64,000 nt of DNA from Romboutsia sp. CE17 (GCF_012317385.1 NZ_CP051144.1:186001-250000), one strand, 5' to 3'; positions 26,263 to 35,416 are shown, counted from the first letter of the stretch. Numbers and translations: made by a program. The notes: generated from the letters alone by a model not told the origin.

Positions 26263-26859
26263 ATGAGAAAAAATGATTTTACAAGAATTTTATTATTAAT
26301 CATATCGATTTCAATGTTTGTCATAGGGTTTGTAATATCTGATATGAATATTGAAATATTAATATTAGGGATTTTAGGTATTGTTTCTTTAGTTATATTA
26401 GATAGACAAGCAACTAAAATAGTAGAGTTGTCAGAAGGTAATCCTAAAGTTAAAACTGTTAGATTATTAAATATGTTTACCCTGCTTATCGTTATACTTT
26501 GCTTTATATTTGCTTCATTATCACCTGATAATCAAATATCTATTACTGAAGACAACAAAACATTAATTATTGGTTTGATGTCAGTATGTATGATGTTTTT
26601 TGGTAACTTATCACCTAAGATACCCTTTAATAGGTATTTGGGGCTAAGACTTCCTTGGACAATAAGAGATGAAGAAACTTGGAAAGTTGCACATAGATTA
26701 GTAGGGTATTCGTCTTTTCCTATTGCAATAATAATGTTTATTATGTCATTTTTCATTGATGATAATACAGTAGGCATGGTTGGATTTTTAACTTGGGTTA
26801 TGATACCTAGTATATACTCTTTTATATTTTATTATAAGAAATTAAAAGGTTTAAATTAA
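26263..26859 (+). CDS. SdpI-family immunity/signal membrane protein
   Basis: The 198-residue protein has about six membrane segments and the SdpI signature GNLSPKIPFNRYLGLRLPWT followed by DEETWKVAHRLVGY. In Bacillus, SdpI confers immunity to the SdpC cannibalism toxin and sequesters SdpR. No sdpC-like toxin gene is seen nearby, so the pair may respond to toxins of neighbours. Confidence 0.92.
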   Translation: MRKNDFTRILLLIISISMFVIGFVISDMNIEILILGILGIVSLVILDRQATKIVELSEGNPKVKTVRLLNMFTLLIVILCFIFASLSPDNQISITEDNKTLIIGLMSVCMMFFGNLSPKIPFNRYLGLRLPWTIRDEETWKVAHRLVGYSSFPIAIIMFIMSFFIDDNTVGMVGFLTWVMIPSIYSFIFYYKKLKGLN

Positions 26860-27066
26860 TAAATTGATATTCTAAATAAATTTCAACTCATTAATTAGAT
26901 TTAATATTATATATGATAAATAAAAGTTTTAAATTGTTATATAATGCGAAGTAAATACTATGATTATTTTATATGCTCACGAAAACATCTATTTTAGTGA
27001 GTAATTGCTTAATCCTAATTTTTGATATAATAATTATGATATTAATAAGGGACATGGAGGATGAAA

Positions 27067-27567
27067 ATGGAGATTAGAAAGATACGAATGGAAGATGCTG
27101 ATAATTATTTAGATATGCTTTTGAATTTAGACAATGAGACTAAATTTATGATGTTTGAACCTGGGGAACGCCCTACTGATATTAATATAATAAAAAATAT
27201 AATTGAAAAAAGTATTAATGGTGATGATTTAGTTTTAGTAGCTACGGATGAAGAAAGTATAGTTGGCTTTATTTCTGTTCAAAAAGGAGAATATAAAAGA
27301 ATTAAACATACTGGGTACGTTGTTGTTGGAATACGTGAAAAATACAGAGGTAAGGGAATTGGAAGTAAATTATTTTCTGAACTAGATATATGGGCTATAG
27401 AAAATAAGATTACAAGGCTTGAACTTAGTGTAATTTGTTCTAATACTATAGCAAAACATCTTTATGAAAAAAATGGATTTGAAGTAGAGGGTATTAGGAA
27501 AAATGCAATGATTATAGATGGTAAATATGTAGACGAATTTTCTATGGCCAAGATATATAATAGTTAA
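27067..27567 (+). CDS. GNAT-family N-acetyltransferase
   Basis: The 166-residue protein has the acetyl-CoA loop REKYRGKGIGSKLF and the later NTIAKHLYEKNGFEVEG. This fits the RimJ/RimL-like group. The substrate is unknown. The ATG at 27067 is six bases after GGAGG; the ATG at 27061 abuts it. A 3' half of the dispersed element lies upstream (about 26930-26958). Confidence 0.88.
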   Translation: MEIRKIRMEDADNYLDMLLNLDNETKFMMFEPGERPTDINIIKNIIEKSINGDDLVLVATDEESIVGFISVQKGEYKRIKHTGYVVVGIREKYRGKGIGSKLFSELDIWAIENKITRLELSVICSNTIAKHLYEKNGFEVEGIRKNAMIIDGKYVDEFSMAKIYNS

Positions 27568-27630
27568 ATTATAAGGAAAGAGACTTACTTTCTTTCTAAA
27601 TATGTTATACAACTCAATATATTACTTTAT

Positions 27631-27745
27631 GATACACTTCATTACTTTATTACAATGTTTAAATACTTTGTAACACTTTGTGATACTTTATCATATCTTA
27701 TAATACATTTCATTACTTTATTATGATGTTTAAATACTTTGTTCA
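27631..27745. repeat. Imperfect direct repeat, period about 71 bases
   Basis: ATACACTTCATTACTTTATT and ATACATTTCATTACTTTATT recur with TTTAAATACTTTGT after each. They lie upstream of the TasA-like gene. The rest of 27568-27968 has one GGCTC/GAGCC hairpin and no gene. Confidence 0.6.
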
Positions 27746-27968
27746 AATAAAAAACGGCTCATTCATTTCCCATAATTAGAGCCTATTTAAATTCAGAAAA
27801 AGTACCAAATCGTTTTTGTATTAAGTCGTTTAATGCGATTTAATGCATACATCTAATAATAAATTTTTATAAAATCTTTTTTATATTGAAATGTAAAAAA
27901 TCTTTTATTTTAGTTTCTATGTTAAAACATTTATGTAGAAATTAATTATATCATGGAGGAATTAAGTA

Positions 27969-28442
27969 ATGAAGAAAAGTACATTACTATCTTTATTAAC
28001 TGCAGCTACAGTTATTATAACTACTGCAGGAACATATGCTGTGTGGGACTCTTTAACAGATTCAACAACTGAATCTATTACATTTAGAAATCCTGTCACA
28101 GTTGAAGTTAGTCCAGAGTATACATTAACAGAAGCGGCGGCTTCTTTAGGAGTAGATCCATCAGCATCAGGTGATGTAACATTTACTGTATCAAATGATA
28201 ATAATTTAGCCAAGCAATTAAAAATTGTTCCATCAGTTTCAGGTGGTACTGCATCAATTAGTGACTTTGATTTTGTAATTACAGATAAGAACAATATGTC
28301 TACACCATTAACAGGAGATGCGACATCTGGATTTGTTGATACAACTTTAGATTCAACAATTTATACTGTTACAGTTACACCTAAAAATAATTCGGTAGCG
28401 AGACAAGAAGTATCTATAACATTAACTGCAACATTAGAATAA
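27969..28442 (+). CDS. TasA/camelysin-type SipW-dependent exported protein
   Basis: The 157-residue protein has a SipW-class signal (LLTAATVIITTAGTYAVWDS) and a beta-rich mature domain with TVSNDNNLAKQLKIVPSVSG, like TasA/CalY fibre or biofilm matrix proteins. Known relatives form extracellular fibres. The cognate ER-type signal peptidase is encoded 69 bases downstream. The ribosome site GGAGG is good. Confidence 0.85.
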   Translation: MKKSTLLSLLTAATVIITTAGTYAVWDSLTDSTTESITFRNPVTVEVSPEYTLTEAAASLGVDPSASGDVTFTVSNDNNLAKQLKIVPSVSGGTASISDFDFVITDKNNMSTPLTGDATSGFVDTTLDSTIYTVTVTPKNNSVARQEVSITLTATLE

Positions 28443-28511
28443 TAAATTTTATATACTTAAGTAGTCACTAATAATTAGTGACTATTTAAGTATGTAAAAT
28501 TGGAGCGTATT

Positions 28512-29048
28512 ATGAAAATATTAAAAAAATTTATTAAAATTATTTCCTATTTAGCAATTTTATTGCTAGTAACTTACATGGTTTTGATAATATTAGTTCC
28601 CCAAAAGGTAAATAATATTATTCATTATAAATTTTATACAGTTCTAACAAGCAGCATGGAGCCAACGATTCCTACATACTCATTAGTGTGTGTAAGAACT
28701 TTCAAAGAAGATGAAGTTATAGACCTAAATTCACAACAAATCATTACTTTTAATGCAAATCGTTTTGGAGAAAATATAATTATAACCCATCACTTTAATA
28801 AAACAGAAATTGACGAGAATGGAAATATAATTTATAGAACAAATGCTGAAGGTGCAGAAAACTTAGACGCATACAAAACTAAAAGAAGCGATTTAATTGG
28901 AACATATATTTTTCATATTCCATACATAGGGAAATTTGTTCTATTTCTAAAAAGTAAATTTGGATTTATATTGTACGGAGAACTCACTATTATATTTTTA
29001 ATAAATAATTTGATAAGGGCTCGATGGGAAGAAAAACTTGATGATTAA
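28512..29048 (+). CDS. sipW: ER-type signal peptidase I, SipW-like
   Basis: The 178-residue protein has a membrane segment at about 10-28, the catalytic-Ser motif TSSMEPTIPTYSLV and THHFN, where a His replaces the Lys of ordinary bacterial type I peptidases. A second segment lies near the C-terminus. This is the SipW type that processes TasA-class signals. The ATG at 28512 is six bases after GGAG. No tapA-like gene lies between. Confidence 0.88.
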   Translation: MKILKKFIKIISYLAILLLVTYMVLIILVPQKVNNIIHYKFYTVLTSSMEPTIPTYSLVCVRTFKEDEVIDLNSQQIITFNANRFGENIIITHHFNKTEIDENGNIIYRTNAEGAENLDAYKTKRSDLIGTYIFHIPYIGKFVLFLKSKFGFILYGELTIIFLINNLIRARWEEKLDD

Positions 29049-29351
29049 TATGAAATGGAAGGATAAAGGATGAAGATATAGAGTATTTAAAGGTAGAATA
29101 GGGGTGAATATAAGATATAGTTCTTTTTAAGTTTTGCATAAATAGATTCAATTTTAATATTAAATATTTTTTTAGAAAACGTTATACATTGTTAATTATT
29201 TTCAGATATATGGAAAAAAATTCATATAATATGTAATATTTTCCGATATACTTATTTTTTATGAAATATAGTTATTTCAATGTGTTCAAGATAAATTTTC
29301 CTCTTTTTTTAGATAGTAAAATAAAAAAATGTCAAAAAAAAAACTTTTTCC

Positions 29352-29380
29352 TTTACATTTGCTGGAATATAGTATAAAAT
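29352..29380 (+). promoter_or_regulatory. Promoter of the GPH symporter gene
   Basis: TTTACA (29352-29357) and TAAAAT (29375-29380) are separated by 17 bases. The rest of 29049-29461 is AT-rich with no gene seen. Confidence 0.6.
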
Positions 29381-29461
29381 TAAATTGTTATTAAAATAAC
29401 ATTAGGAAAAACAATAATTGTTTTACAAACATAAAAATTATAACTACGGGGAGAAAAAAAG

Positions 29462-30871
29462 ATGAGTACAATTCCAGCAAGAAATTTAAGCAATCATTCA
29501 TCACAAAACAATATTAAACCATTTGGAAAACAAGATAAACTTGGTTACATGTTAGGGGATTTCGGTAACAGTTTATTATTCAACTTCATAGGAAGTTATT
29601 TATTAGTATTTTATACAGATGCATTTGGAATAAGTGCAGCAGCAGTTGGTACTCTTATGGCAGTATCAAGAATATGGGATGCGATAAATGACCCAATGAT
29701 GGGAGTTTTAGTAGACAAAAGAAAAGCAGGAAAAGATGGTAAGTATAGACCTTATATAAAATACATGGGTGTACCACTAGGAATATTTACAGTATTAACA
29801 TTCTTAGTAATACCTAATATGCCAGAAGGAATGAAATTACCTTATGCATATATAACTTATATAGGATTTGGTATGGCATACACTGCTATAAACATTCCTT
29901 ATGGATCATTAGCATCAGTTTTAACTAACGATCCAGTTGAAAGAACAAGCTTATCAACTTTAAGAAACTTAGCAGTATCATTCTCACAAATACTTCTTAT
30001 GGTTTTAACACCTAAGTTAATATTTGATGCTTCAGGTGCTATTTCAGTAAAAGGATTCGTTATAGTATCAGTATTATATGCAGTAATAGCTAATATAGCT
30101 TATAGATTCTGTTATTCTATGACAACTGAAAGAGTTGATGTTGAAGTTAAAGAAGATGCTCCAAAAGTAAGCTTAGGAGAAACTTTAAAAACTTTATTTA
30201 AAAATAGAGCTTTAATAGGATTAATATTAAGTTCATTAGGTACATTAACAGCTTTATTTATACCAACAGCTTTAAACGTTTACTTATTTAAAGACTATTT
30301 TGGAGCTCCAGGACTATTAAGTATAGCTGGATTAGTTGGTATGATTGGTACATTTATAGTATTACCTTTTACTACTAAATTAGTTGCTAAATTCGGTAAG
30401 AAAAATGTTGCTACTTACAGTAGTATAATATGTATAGTTTCTTACGGTATACTAGTATTTTTCCCAAGTCAAAATCCATGGGTATATATAGGATTAACTT
30501 TAATATCTGGTGTAGGTGTAGCATTCTACAACATGCTAGTATGGGCATTAGTTGGTGATGTTATGGATTACCAAGAATACTTAAGCGGACAAAGAAGTGA
30601 TGGTACAGTTTATGCTGCTTACTCATTATCTAGAAAATTAGTTCAAGCTATAGTAGGTAGTATAGGTGGATTTGCTCTTGCAGCAATAGGATATCAATCA
30701 GGAGCAGCTACTCAAACTGCAGAAGTTGCAGAAAGTATAAGAATGATAATAACTGTAGTTCCTCTTGTAGGATTTATATTAGGGGCATTATCTCTTAAGT
30801 TTGTATATAACTTAAATAACAAAAAATTAAATGAAGTAAGCGAAGAATTAGAGAGAAGAAGAGCTCAATAA
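29462..30871 (+). CDS. GPH-family sugar:cation symporter
   Basis: The 469-residue, twelve-segment MFS protein has GPH signatures: GYMLGDFGNSLLFNFIGSYL, then RIWDAINDPMMGVLVDKRK and the second-half GDVMDYQEYLSGQRSDGT. The family imports glycosides, pentosides or hexuronides with a cation. No glycosidase lies next to it, so the sugar is unknown. Codon use is richer in C-ending codons than in the neighbours, suggesting high expression. Two terminators follow. Confidence 0.92.
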   Translation: MSTIPARNLSNHSSQNNIKPFGKQDKLGYMLGDFGNSLLFNFIGSYLLVFYTDAFGISAAAVGTLMAVSRIWDAINDPMMGVLVDKRKAGKDGKYRPYIKYMGVPLGIFTVLTFLVIPNMPEGMKLPYAYITYIGFGMAYTAINIPYGSLASVLTNDPVERTSLSTLRNLAVSFSQILLMVLTPKLIFDASGAISVKGFVIVSVLYAVIANIAYRFCYSMTTERVDVEVKEDAPKVSLGETLKTLFKNRALIGLILSSLGTLTALFIPTALNVYLFKDYFGAPGLLSIAGLVGMIGTFIVLPFTTKLVAKFGKKNVATYSSIICIVSYGILVFFPSQNPWVYIGLTLISGVGVAFYNMLVWALVGDVMDYQEYLSGQRSDGTVYAAYSLSRKLVQAIVGSIGGFALAAIGYQSGAATQTAEVAESIRMIITVVPLVGFILGALSLKFVYNLNNKKLNEVSEELERRRAQ

Positions 30872-30886
30872 TCTTTATATAAATAT

Positions 30887-30918
30887 AAAGGAGTTATCAA
30901 GTGATAGCTCCTTTTAGT
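30887..30918 (+). terminator. Terminator after the symporter
   Basis: AAAGGAGTTATCA and TGATAGCTCCTTTT form a 13-bp stem with one G-U pair. Confidence 0.8.
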
Positions 30919-30929
30919 TTCTAAATAAT

Positions 30930-30966
30930 AAAGAGTGTAGATTTTATCTACACTCTTTTATTTTTA
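30930..30966 (+). terminator. Second terminator after the symporter
   Basis: AAAGAGTGTAGAT TTT ATCTACACTCTTTT, then ATTTTT. Confidence 0.8.
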
Positions 30967-31057
30967 AAGTAAAAAGGTGTATCAAATTGTATCAAGTAGA
31001 ATGACATCATTTTATGATATCATATTAATTGAGAGCATTAATTTTAGGGGGAGAATA

Positions 31058-31432
31058 ATGAATAAGATAATATTAATAGGAGGCGGAATAATACTCCTTG
31101 TAGGTTTAAGAATAGGAATTGTGAAACTATCAGAGAAACTTGAGATACCTGTGAAAATGCAAGAAGTAGTAGATTTTACAGAAACAGTATATAGAGATGA
31201 TGATATACATGTTAAAGAGAGTACCTTGGAAGAAGAAATAGATTTGGCTAAAGATTTTTTTGCTAGACATAGTGATGAACCGGTAGAATTTTTTGTATCA
31301 AAGTTTAATCTTAAAATTTTTGTAGATGAAGTTAATAAAATTTATACAATTAAAGATTTAAAAACAGAAGATAAAAGTCAGTATGAAAATTTAAATCAAG
31401 TATTTGAATACCTAGAAAATCTTGAAAATTAG
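31058..31432 (+). CDS. Membrane-anchored acidic protein of unknown function
   Basis: The 124-residue product has one hydrophobic segment (about 3-20) and a long acidic helical tail. The start follows AGGGGGAGA. The 90 bases upstream (GTGTATCAAATTG to GAGAATAAT) are duplicated at 38700-38787 before another gene. No family is recognised. Confidence 0.55.
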   Translation: MNKIILIGGGIILLVGLRIGIVKLSEKLEIPVKMQEVVDFTETVYRDDDIHVKESTLEEEIDLAKDFFARHSDEPVEFFVSKFNLKIFVDEVNKIYTIKDLKTEDKSQYENLNQVFEYLENLEN

Positions 31433-31511
31433 GTTTTAAATGAGTGAGTAAAATAAAAAATTCTAAATTATTCTATAATTTAAATAAGTATTGTATCAAA
31501 GGGGGTAATAT

Positions 31512-32048
31512 ATGAAATATGATTATCAGCTTACAAAAGAAGATTGGGGAAATATACGTTTTTTAATGGATCAAGCAGATAAAACCTTTGAAAGAGGACA
31601 AAAAATTGTAACAATATTTCTTCTTATTTATGGATTAGGTTTTAATATATATTGTTTATGGAACAAAAAATATATGTGTGATGTTATATTTTACAATATA
31701 TTACTTATGATGTATGGTGTATTTATTTCTGTGCGTAAAGAATATATTCGTAGTAAATTTCATAATAAGATGAATACTTTATTTTTGAAAAGAAAACCAC
31801 AATTTCTTGAACCACAAACCATATCAATAGAAAATAATACTATTGTTAATACCATAGGAAATTATAAGGTATATAAAAAATCAATTGATGATATTATGTC
31901 TTTTATAGTATTAGAGGACTTTATTATTCTAATTGTGGTTGGAATAGGTTGCATGACTGCTATTCCATCCCGAGTTTTTAGTAGTGAAGAAGAAAGAAAT
32001 CAATTAATTGAAATTCTAAATAAAAATAATAAAATAAGAACATTATGA
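31512..32048 (+). CDS. YcxB-like membrane protein
   Basis: The 178-residue protein has two membrane segments (about 33-50 and 57-73) and a C-terminal domain ending AIPSRVFSSEEERNQLIEIL, the hallmark of YcxB-like proteins. The function is unknown. The ribosome site AAAGGGGG is strong. Confidence 0.8.
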   Translation: MKYDYQLTKEDWGNIRFLMDQADKTFERGQKIVTIFLLIYGLGFNIYCLWNKKYMCDVIFYNILLMMYGVFISVRKEYIRSKFHNKMNTLFLKRKPQFLEPQTISIENNTIVNTIGNYKVYKKSIDDIMSFIVLEDFIILIVVGIGCMTAIPSRVFSSEEERNQLIEILNKNNKIRTL

Positions 32049-32049
32049 T

Positions 32050-32120
32050 TTAGCCGGATAGAGTAGTGTTTTTACTATAAATTATTTTTTATTAAATTTG
32101 AATTTAAGTTTATATTTTTG
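32050..32120 (+). repeat. Relic of type I antitoxin RNA, family A
   Basis: TTAGCCGGATAGAGTAGTG and ACTATAAATTATTTTTTA match the 5' half of the element at 43508-43580. The terminator half is missing. Confidence 0.55.
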
Positions 32121-32170
32121 CAAATTTACACTATAATTTTAATATGTCAGATTAAAGGTGGTGATTTTTT

Positions 32171-32284
32171 ATGGATATTCTTATGGGTATATTTGTATCT
32201 ATTGCAGATTTTATACTAACCTTATTTGCAGGTGATGATATCCAAAAAGTTTCAAAGTTTTTAAAGAAAAAAGGTTTAATCTGA
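32171..32284 (+). CDS. 37-residue amphipathic peptide
   Basis: MDILMGIFVSIADFILTLFA followed by a basic KFLKKKGLI tail. It follows AAAGGTGGTGA by nine bases and is closed by a strong terminator. The hydrophobic helix plus basic tail resembles small membrane toxins. It lies directly after an antitoxin-type relic. The function is inferred only. Confidence 0.5.
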   Translation: MDILMGIFVSIADFILTLFAGDDIQKVSKFLKKKGLI

Positions 32285-32310
32285 TATAAGTAATATTAAA
32301 TATTTAAATT

Positions 32311-32345
32311 AATAGAGCAATAGAAAAAATATTGCTCTATTATGA
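32311..32345 (+). terminator. Intrinsic terminator
   Basis: AATAGAGCAATA and TATTGCTCTATT form a 12-bp stem. Confidence 0.8.
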
Positions 32346-32573
32346 TGTTAAAAACAACATTTCAATTTACTTCATAGTTCATTTAGCGAGAAATACAATT
32401 AGAAATAGATATATTGAATTGGCATAGATTAAACGATCCTTTAATACAACTATTTCTTATTTGGTAAATTATTCAATAGGATTTATAATATAAGGAAGTT
32501 CACAATTGTTATAAAGTGCGAAATTATATATTATGATATAATCATAATATAGCTAAACAAAGGGAGTGATGAA

Positions 32574-33389
32574 ATGAGAGGACTACTAGATCCTAAGATG
32601 GACTTTGTGTTTAAAAATATATTTGGAAGTGAGAAAAATCCTAAAATATTAATATCATTTTTAAATGCAACGCTAAAACCCAAATATTTGATAACAGCAG
32701 TAGAAATAAAAAATACTGACATAAATAAAGATTATATAGAAGACAAATTCTCTAGACTAGATGTAAAAGCTACTACTAGCAATAGTGAAGTTATAAATAT
32801 AGAAATTCAATTAAAGAACGAATACAATATGATAAAAAGAAGTCTGTATTATTGGTCTAAACTTTATTCAGAACAATTAAATGAAGGTGAAGATTATAAT
32901 TTATTAAAAAGAACAATTTGTATAAATATATTGAATTTCAAATATTTAAAAACAAGAAAGTTCCATAGCGGATATAGATTAAAAGAAATTTATAGTAATG
33001 AAGAATTAACGGATGTAGCAGAGATTCATTTTATCGAAATTCCTAAACTAGAAGAAGGAACTGATGAAAAAGATATGTTAGCAAACTGGATTGAGTTTTT
33101 AAAAGATCCTGAAAGTGAGAAAGTTAGAAATTTGGAAATGAATATAGAAGAAATTAGACAAGCAAAAGATGAACTAATTAGAATGAGTAATGATGACACT
33201 CAGCGTCAAATTTATGAAATGAGAGCTAAAACTCTAAAAGATAAAGTAAGTGCTTTAAATGAAGCTGAAAGAAAGGGAGCAAAAAATAAAGCTATAGAAA
33301 TAGCAAAATCTTTGTTGGATGTATTGGATGAGAAAACTATATCATTAAAAACAGGTTTATCAATAGATGAAATAAAAAATTTAAAATAA
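32574..33389 (+). CDS. Rpn-family PD-(D/E)XK nuclease
   Basis: The 271-residue protein starts LLDPKMDFVFKNIFG, the signature of the Rpn/PDDEXK_2 family of recombination-promoting nucleases. Catalytic residues are Asp63 (FSRLDVKA) and Glu77/Gln79 (NIEIQ). The C-terminal part is helical. Such proteins are frequent in mobile regions and some act as defence effectors. It is a single-gene unit between a dispersed element and a terminator. Confidence 0.9.
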   Translation: MRGLLDPKMDFVFKNIFGSEKNPKILISFLNATLKPKYLITAVEIKNTDINKDYIEDKFSRLDVKATTSNSEVINIEIQLKNEYNMIKRSLYYWSKLYSEQLNEGEDYNLLKRTICINILNFKYLKTRKFHSGYRLKEIYSNEELTDVAEIHFIEIPKLEEGTDEKDMLANWIEFLKDPESEKVRNLEMNIEEIRQAKDELIRMSNDDTQRQIYEMRAKTLKDKVSALNEAERKGAKNKAIEIAKSLLDVLDEKTISLKTGLSIDEIKNLK

Positions 33390-33469
33390 AATTAGATAAT
33401 TGAGCTATTGATGTAAAATCAGTAGATTCACTTCACAATTTTAGTATATTACGAATCAAAGTATATAAA

Positions 33470-33514
33470 GATAGCTAGACATGTTGGTATCAGCAACCGT
33501 CTAGCTATTTTTAG
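33470..33514 (+). terminator. Intrinsic terminator
   Basis: GATAGCTAGAC and GTCTAGCTATTTTT form the stem. A similar hairpin follows the gene ending at 44803. Confidence 0.75.
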
Positions 33515-33684
33515 TTCAATTAAGAGCTCTAGTATTTCTATAACTTAGAAAATAATATATACCTTCACTAAATACTATAATCAAACTTTATATTTATGAA
33601 GTATATTAGTAATAATAAAAAAGTAATGTGATATATATGTAATATAAAGATATAAATATATCACACTAACAGGGGAGATTATTT

Positions 33685-34047
33685 ATGAAAGGTATAGGAA
33701 AGTACTCAATTTTATTTGCATTGCTTGGGCTTTTAGGCTTTAAAGAATTAAATGGTGATCCATTACACATGTTGTACTTTGGCTTTTCTGCTAACTTATC
33801 TGTTATTTGGTGGAATAAGTTAGGTGATTATGAAGATGAACGTTTAATTTATAATAAACATAGAGCAGGTACAATAGCATTTTACATAGGTTTTATCATA
33901 GCAGTTATATCAACTGTATTAATTAGGTTATTTACAGTAGATTTGCTAATACTTTATAGATTACAAATATTAATAATAGCACTTACTTTTGCAATATCAA
34001 TGAATTTATGGGCATTCTTAACTTATAAATTTGATTTTGGGAATTAA
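33685..34047 (+). CDS. DUF3796-like membrane protein
   Basis: The 120-residue protein has four hydrophobic segments and a YEDERLIYNKHRA loop typical of DUF3796-like proteins. These are usually paired with a short XRE regulator, as here (34053). The function is unknown. Confidence 0.7.
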   Translation: MKGIGKYSILFALLGLLGFKELNGDPLHMLYFGFSANLSVIWWNKLGDYEDERLIYNKHRAGTIAFYIGFIIAVISTVLIRLFTVDLLILYRLQILIIALTFAISMNLWAFLTYKFDFGN

Positions 34048-34052
34048 AAATT

Positions 34053-34256
34053 ATGACAATGTTTATTAGTAATTTAAAGAAATATCGTCAATTTAATGAG
34101 TTAACTCAAGAAGAATTAGCTAAAAAAGTTAATGTTAGAAGAGAGACTATAGCTCGTTTAGAAAATGCGAAATACAATCCTTCACTTGAATTAGCAGTTA
34201 GGATTTCAAAGGAGTTAAATACTCCTATTGAAGACTTATTTATATTTGAATTTTAA
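34053..34256 (+). CDS. XRE-family transcriptional regulator
   Basis: The 67-residue single-domain protein has LTQEELAKKVNVRRETIARL then ENAKYNPSLELAVRIS. It starts five bases after the membrane-protein gene, in an arrangement reversed from the pair at 16616. The ribosome site is weak, so it may depend on coupling. Confidence 0.9.
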   Translation: MTMFISNLKKYRQFNELTQEELAKKVNVRRETIARLENAKYNPSLELAVRISKELNTPIEDLFIFEF

Positions 34257-34356
34257 TTGGGAACAAAGTTTAGTTAAATTTATGAATGGTAAAATTGATA
34301 TAATCAAAGTTCGTAACTGTGATATAATACTAATTGAAGAGAGGGATAGAGATTTT

Positions 34357-34689
34357 ATGGATGAGATATTATTAACAATTGCTATAGTTCCAACTATATT
34401 ATATTTTATATATAGTATAGTCTGTTATAAAAATAAGAAGGTAACTTATATTATGGAGAGTAAAAAAGGAAAGTTTACTATTCTAAATGATAAGTATTAT
34501 AAGATACAGTTAATATTTAGTATACTCAATTGTATATTATTAATTTTGGAAAGTATATTACTCATACCTGGTTCTTTTGAAAGAGATTCATCAACGTATC
34601 TGATTTTTTATGTATTAACATTTTGGACAATTAATTATTTGCTAAAATGGATATCTTTGAAAAAAAACTATGCACAGTTAGTAAATTAA
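34357..34689 (+). CDS. Small membrane protein, DUF3784-like
   Basis: The 110-residue product has three hydrophobic segments and the loop MESKKGKFTILNDKYYK. The ATG at 34357 follows GAGAGGGA. An upstream in-frame ATG would begin inside the previous gene and run through a dispersed element (34265-34330), so it is rejected. Confidence 0.55.
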   Translation: MDEILLTIAIVPTILYFIYSIVCYKNKKVTYIMESKKGKFTILNDKYYKIQLIFSILNCILLILESILLIPGSFERDSSTYLIFYVLTFWTINYLLKWISLKKNYAQLVN

Positions 34690-34696
34690 ATAAAAA

Positions 34697-34820
34697 GAAA
34701 CTACAATCTAGTCGGATAGCGTTGTGGTTTCTACTATAATTTATTTTTTAGTAAATTTAAGTTCAAATTCTAAACCACTTTTTCTACTGCCAATAGATAA
34801 GTGGTTTTTTATTTTATTAT
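34697..34820 (+). ncRNA. Orphan type I antitoxin RNA, family A
   Basis: It matches the antitoxin strand of the intact locus at 53.4 kb: GAAACTACAATCTAGTCGGA, the middle AAGTTCAAATTCTAAACC and the terminator AACCACTT...AAGTGGTTTTTT. The promoter part is mostly lost. No toxin reading frame faces it. Confidence 0.6.
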
Positions 34821-34852
34821 ATAAAAATAAGTAAATGTAAAAACTTATGTAA

Positions 34853-34928
34853 TTTTAGTTAGATCTATGAATGGTGAAATTGATGTTAATATAATCAAAG
34901 TTCGCAATTGTTATATAATGCGAAATAA
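34853..34928 (+). repeat. Dispersed 75-bp element
   Basis: AGATCTATGAATGGTGAAAT, ATAATCAAAGTTCGCAATTG and TTATATAATGCGAAATAAC are intact. Confidence 0.85.
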
Positions 34929-34981
34929 CGACGATTTTGATATTATATAGATTAATAGAAAATTGAAAGGCGGGGTAATTT

Positions 34982-35131
34982 GTGGACTCTATTAAAAATA
35001 TGCTTCTAGGTATTGCTATCCTTTTACTTACAATTATTATACATTTATTCTTGAATGATGGATATATCACTGATTTTATAGCTATTGTTGGTGTTATTTT
35101 AGTTATTGTAGGTTATTATTCAAAAGATTAA
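34982..35131 (+). CDS. Duplicated 49-residue membrane protein, copy 2
   Basis: It differs from the copy at 24639 by two conservative residues. The GTG start, ribosome site and upstream dispersed element are duplicated too, so the repeated unit is about 280 bases. Confidence 0.65.
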   Translation: MDSIKNMLLGIAILLLTIIIHLFLNDGYITDFIAIVGVILVIVGYYSKD

Positions 35132-35198
35132 TAGATTCTAATTTAGCGGATAGATTTGATGAACAATCTTAATAAATTGAGAACTAAATAAAAATAAA

Positions 35199-35226
35199 AA
35201 GGTGTATCAAAAAAGATACACCTTCA
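35199..35226. terminator. Repeated GGTGTATC-type terminator
   Basis: AAGGTGTATC AAAAAA GATACACCTT. Versions occur at 36125, 46690 and 47722, each preceded by AACTAAATAAAAATAAAA or a remnant. Confidence 0.75.
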
Positions 35227-35274
35227 CTATATAGCATGAAAACTACCAATCAAAATTAGATCTTACTATAACTA

Positions 35275-35350
35275 AGTTTTTAGGGAATCTATGAATGGTG
35301 AAATTGATGTTAATACAATCAAAGTTCGCAATTGTTATATAATGTGAAGT
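35275..35350 (+). repeat. Dispersed 75-bp element
   Basis: GAATCTATGAATGGTGAAAT, ACAATCAAAGTTCGCAATTG and TTATATAATGTGAAGTAG. It lies 65 bases before the DUF218 gene. Confidence 0.85.
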
Positions 35351-35416
35351 AGGTTGAGTTTAGCGTGTAGATAAAGCTCGGAGACAGTGATATATATTAT
35401 ACAGAGGAGGTATAAT

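Noticed and set aside
27756-27782. GGCTC/GAGCC hairpin as terminator
   Set aside because: The stem is only five bases with a long loop and no T-run follows.
34228-34356. N-terminal extension of the membrane gene at 34357
   Set aside because: It would start inside the XRE gene and translate a dispersed repeat element; a better ribosome site precedes 34357.
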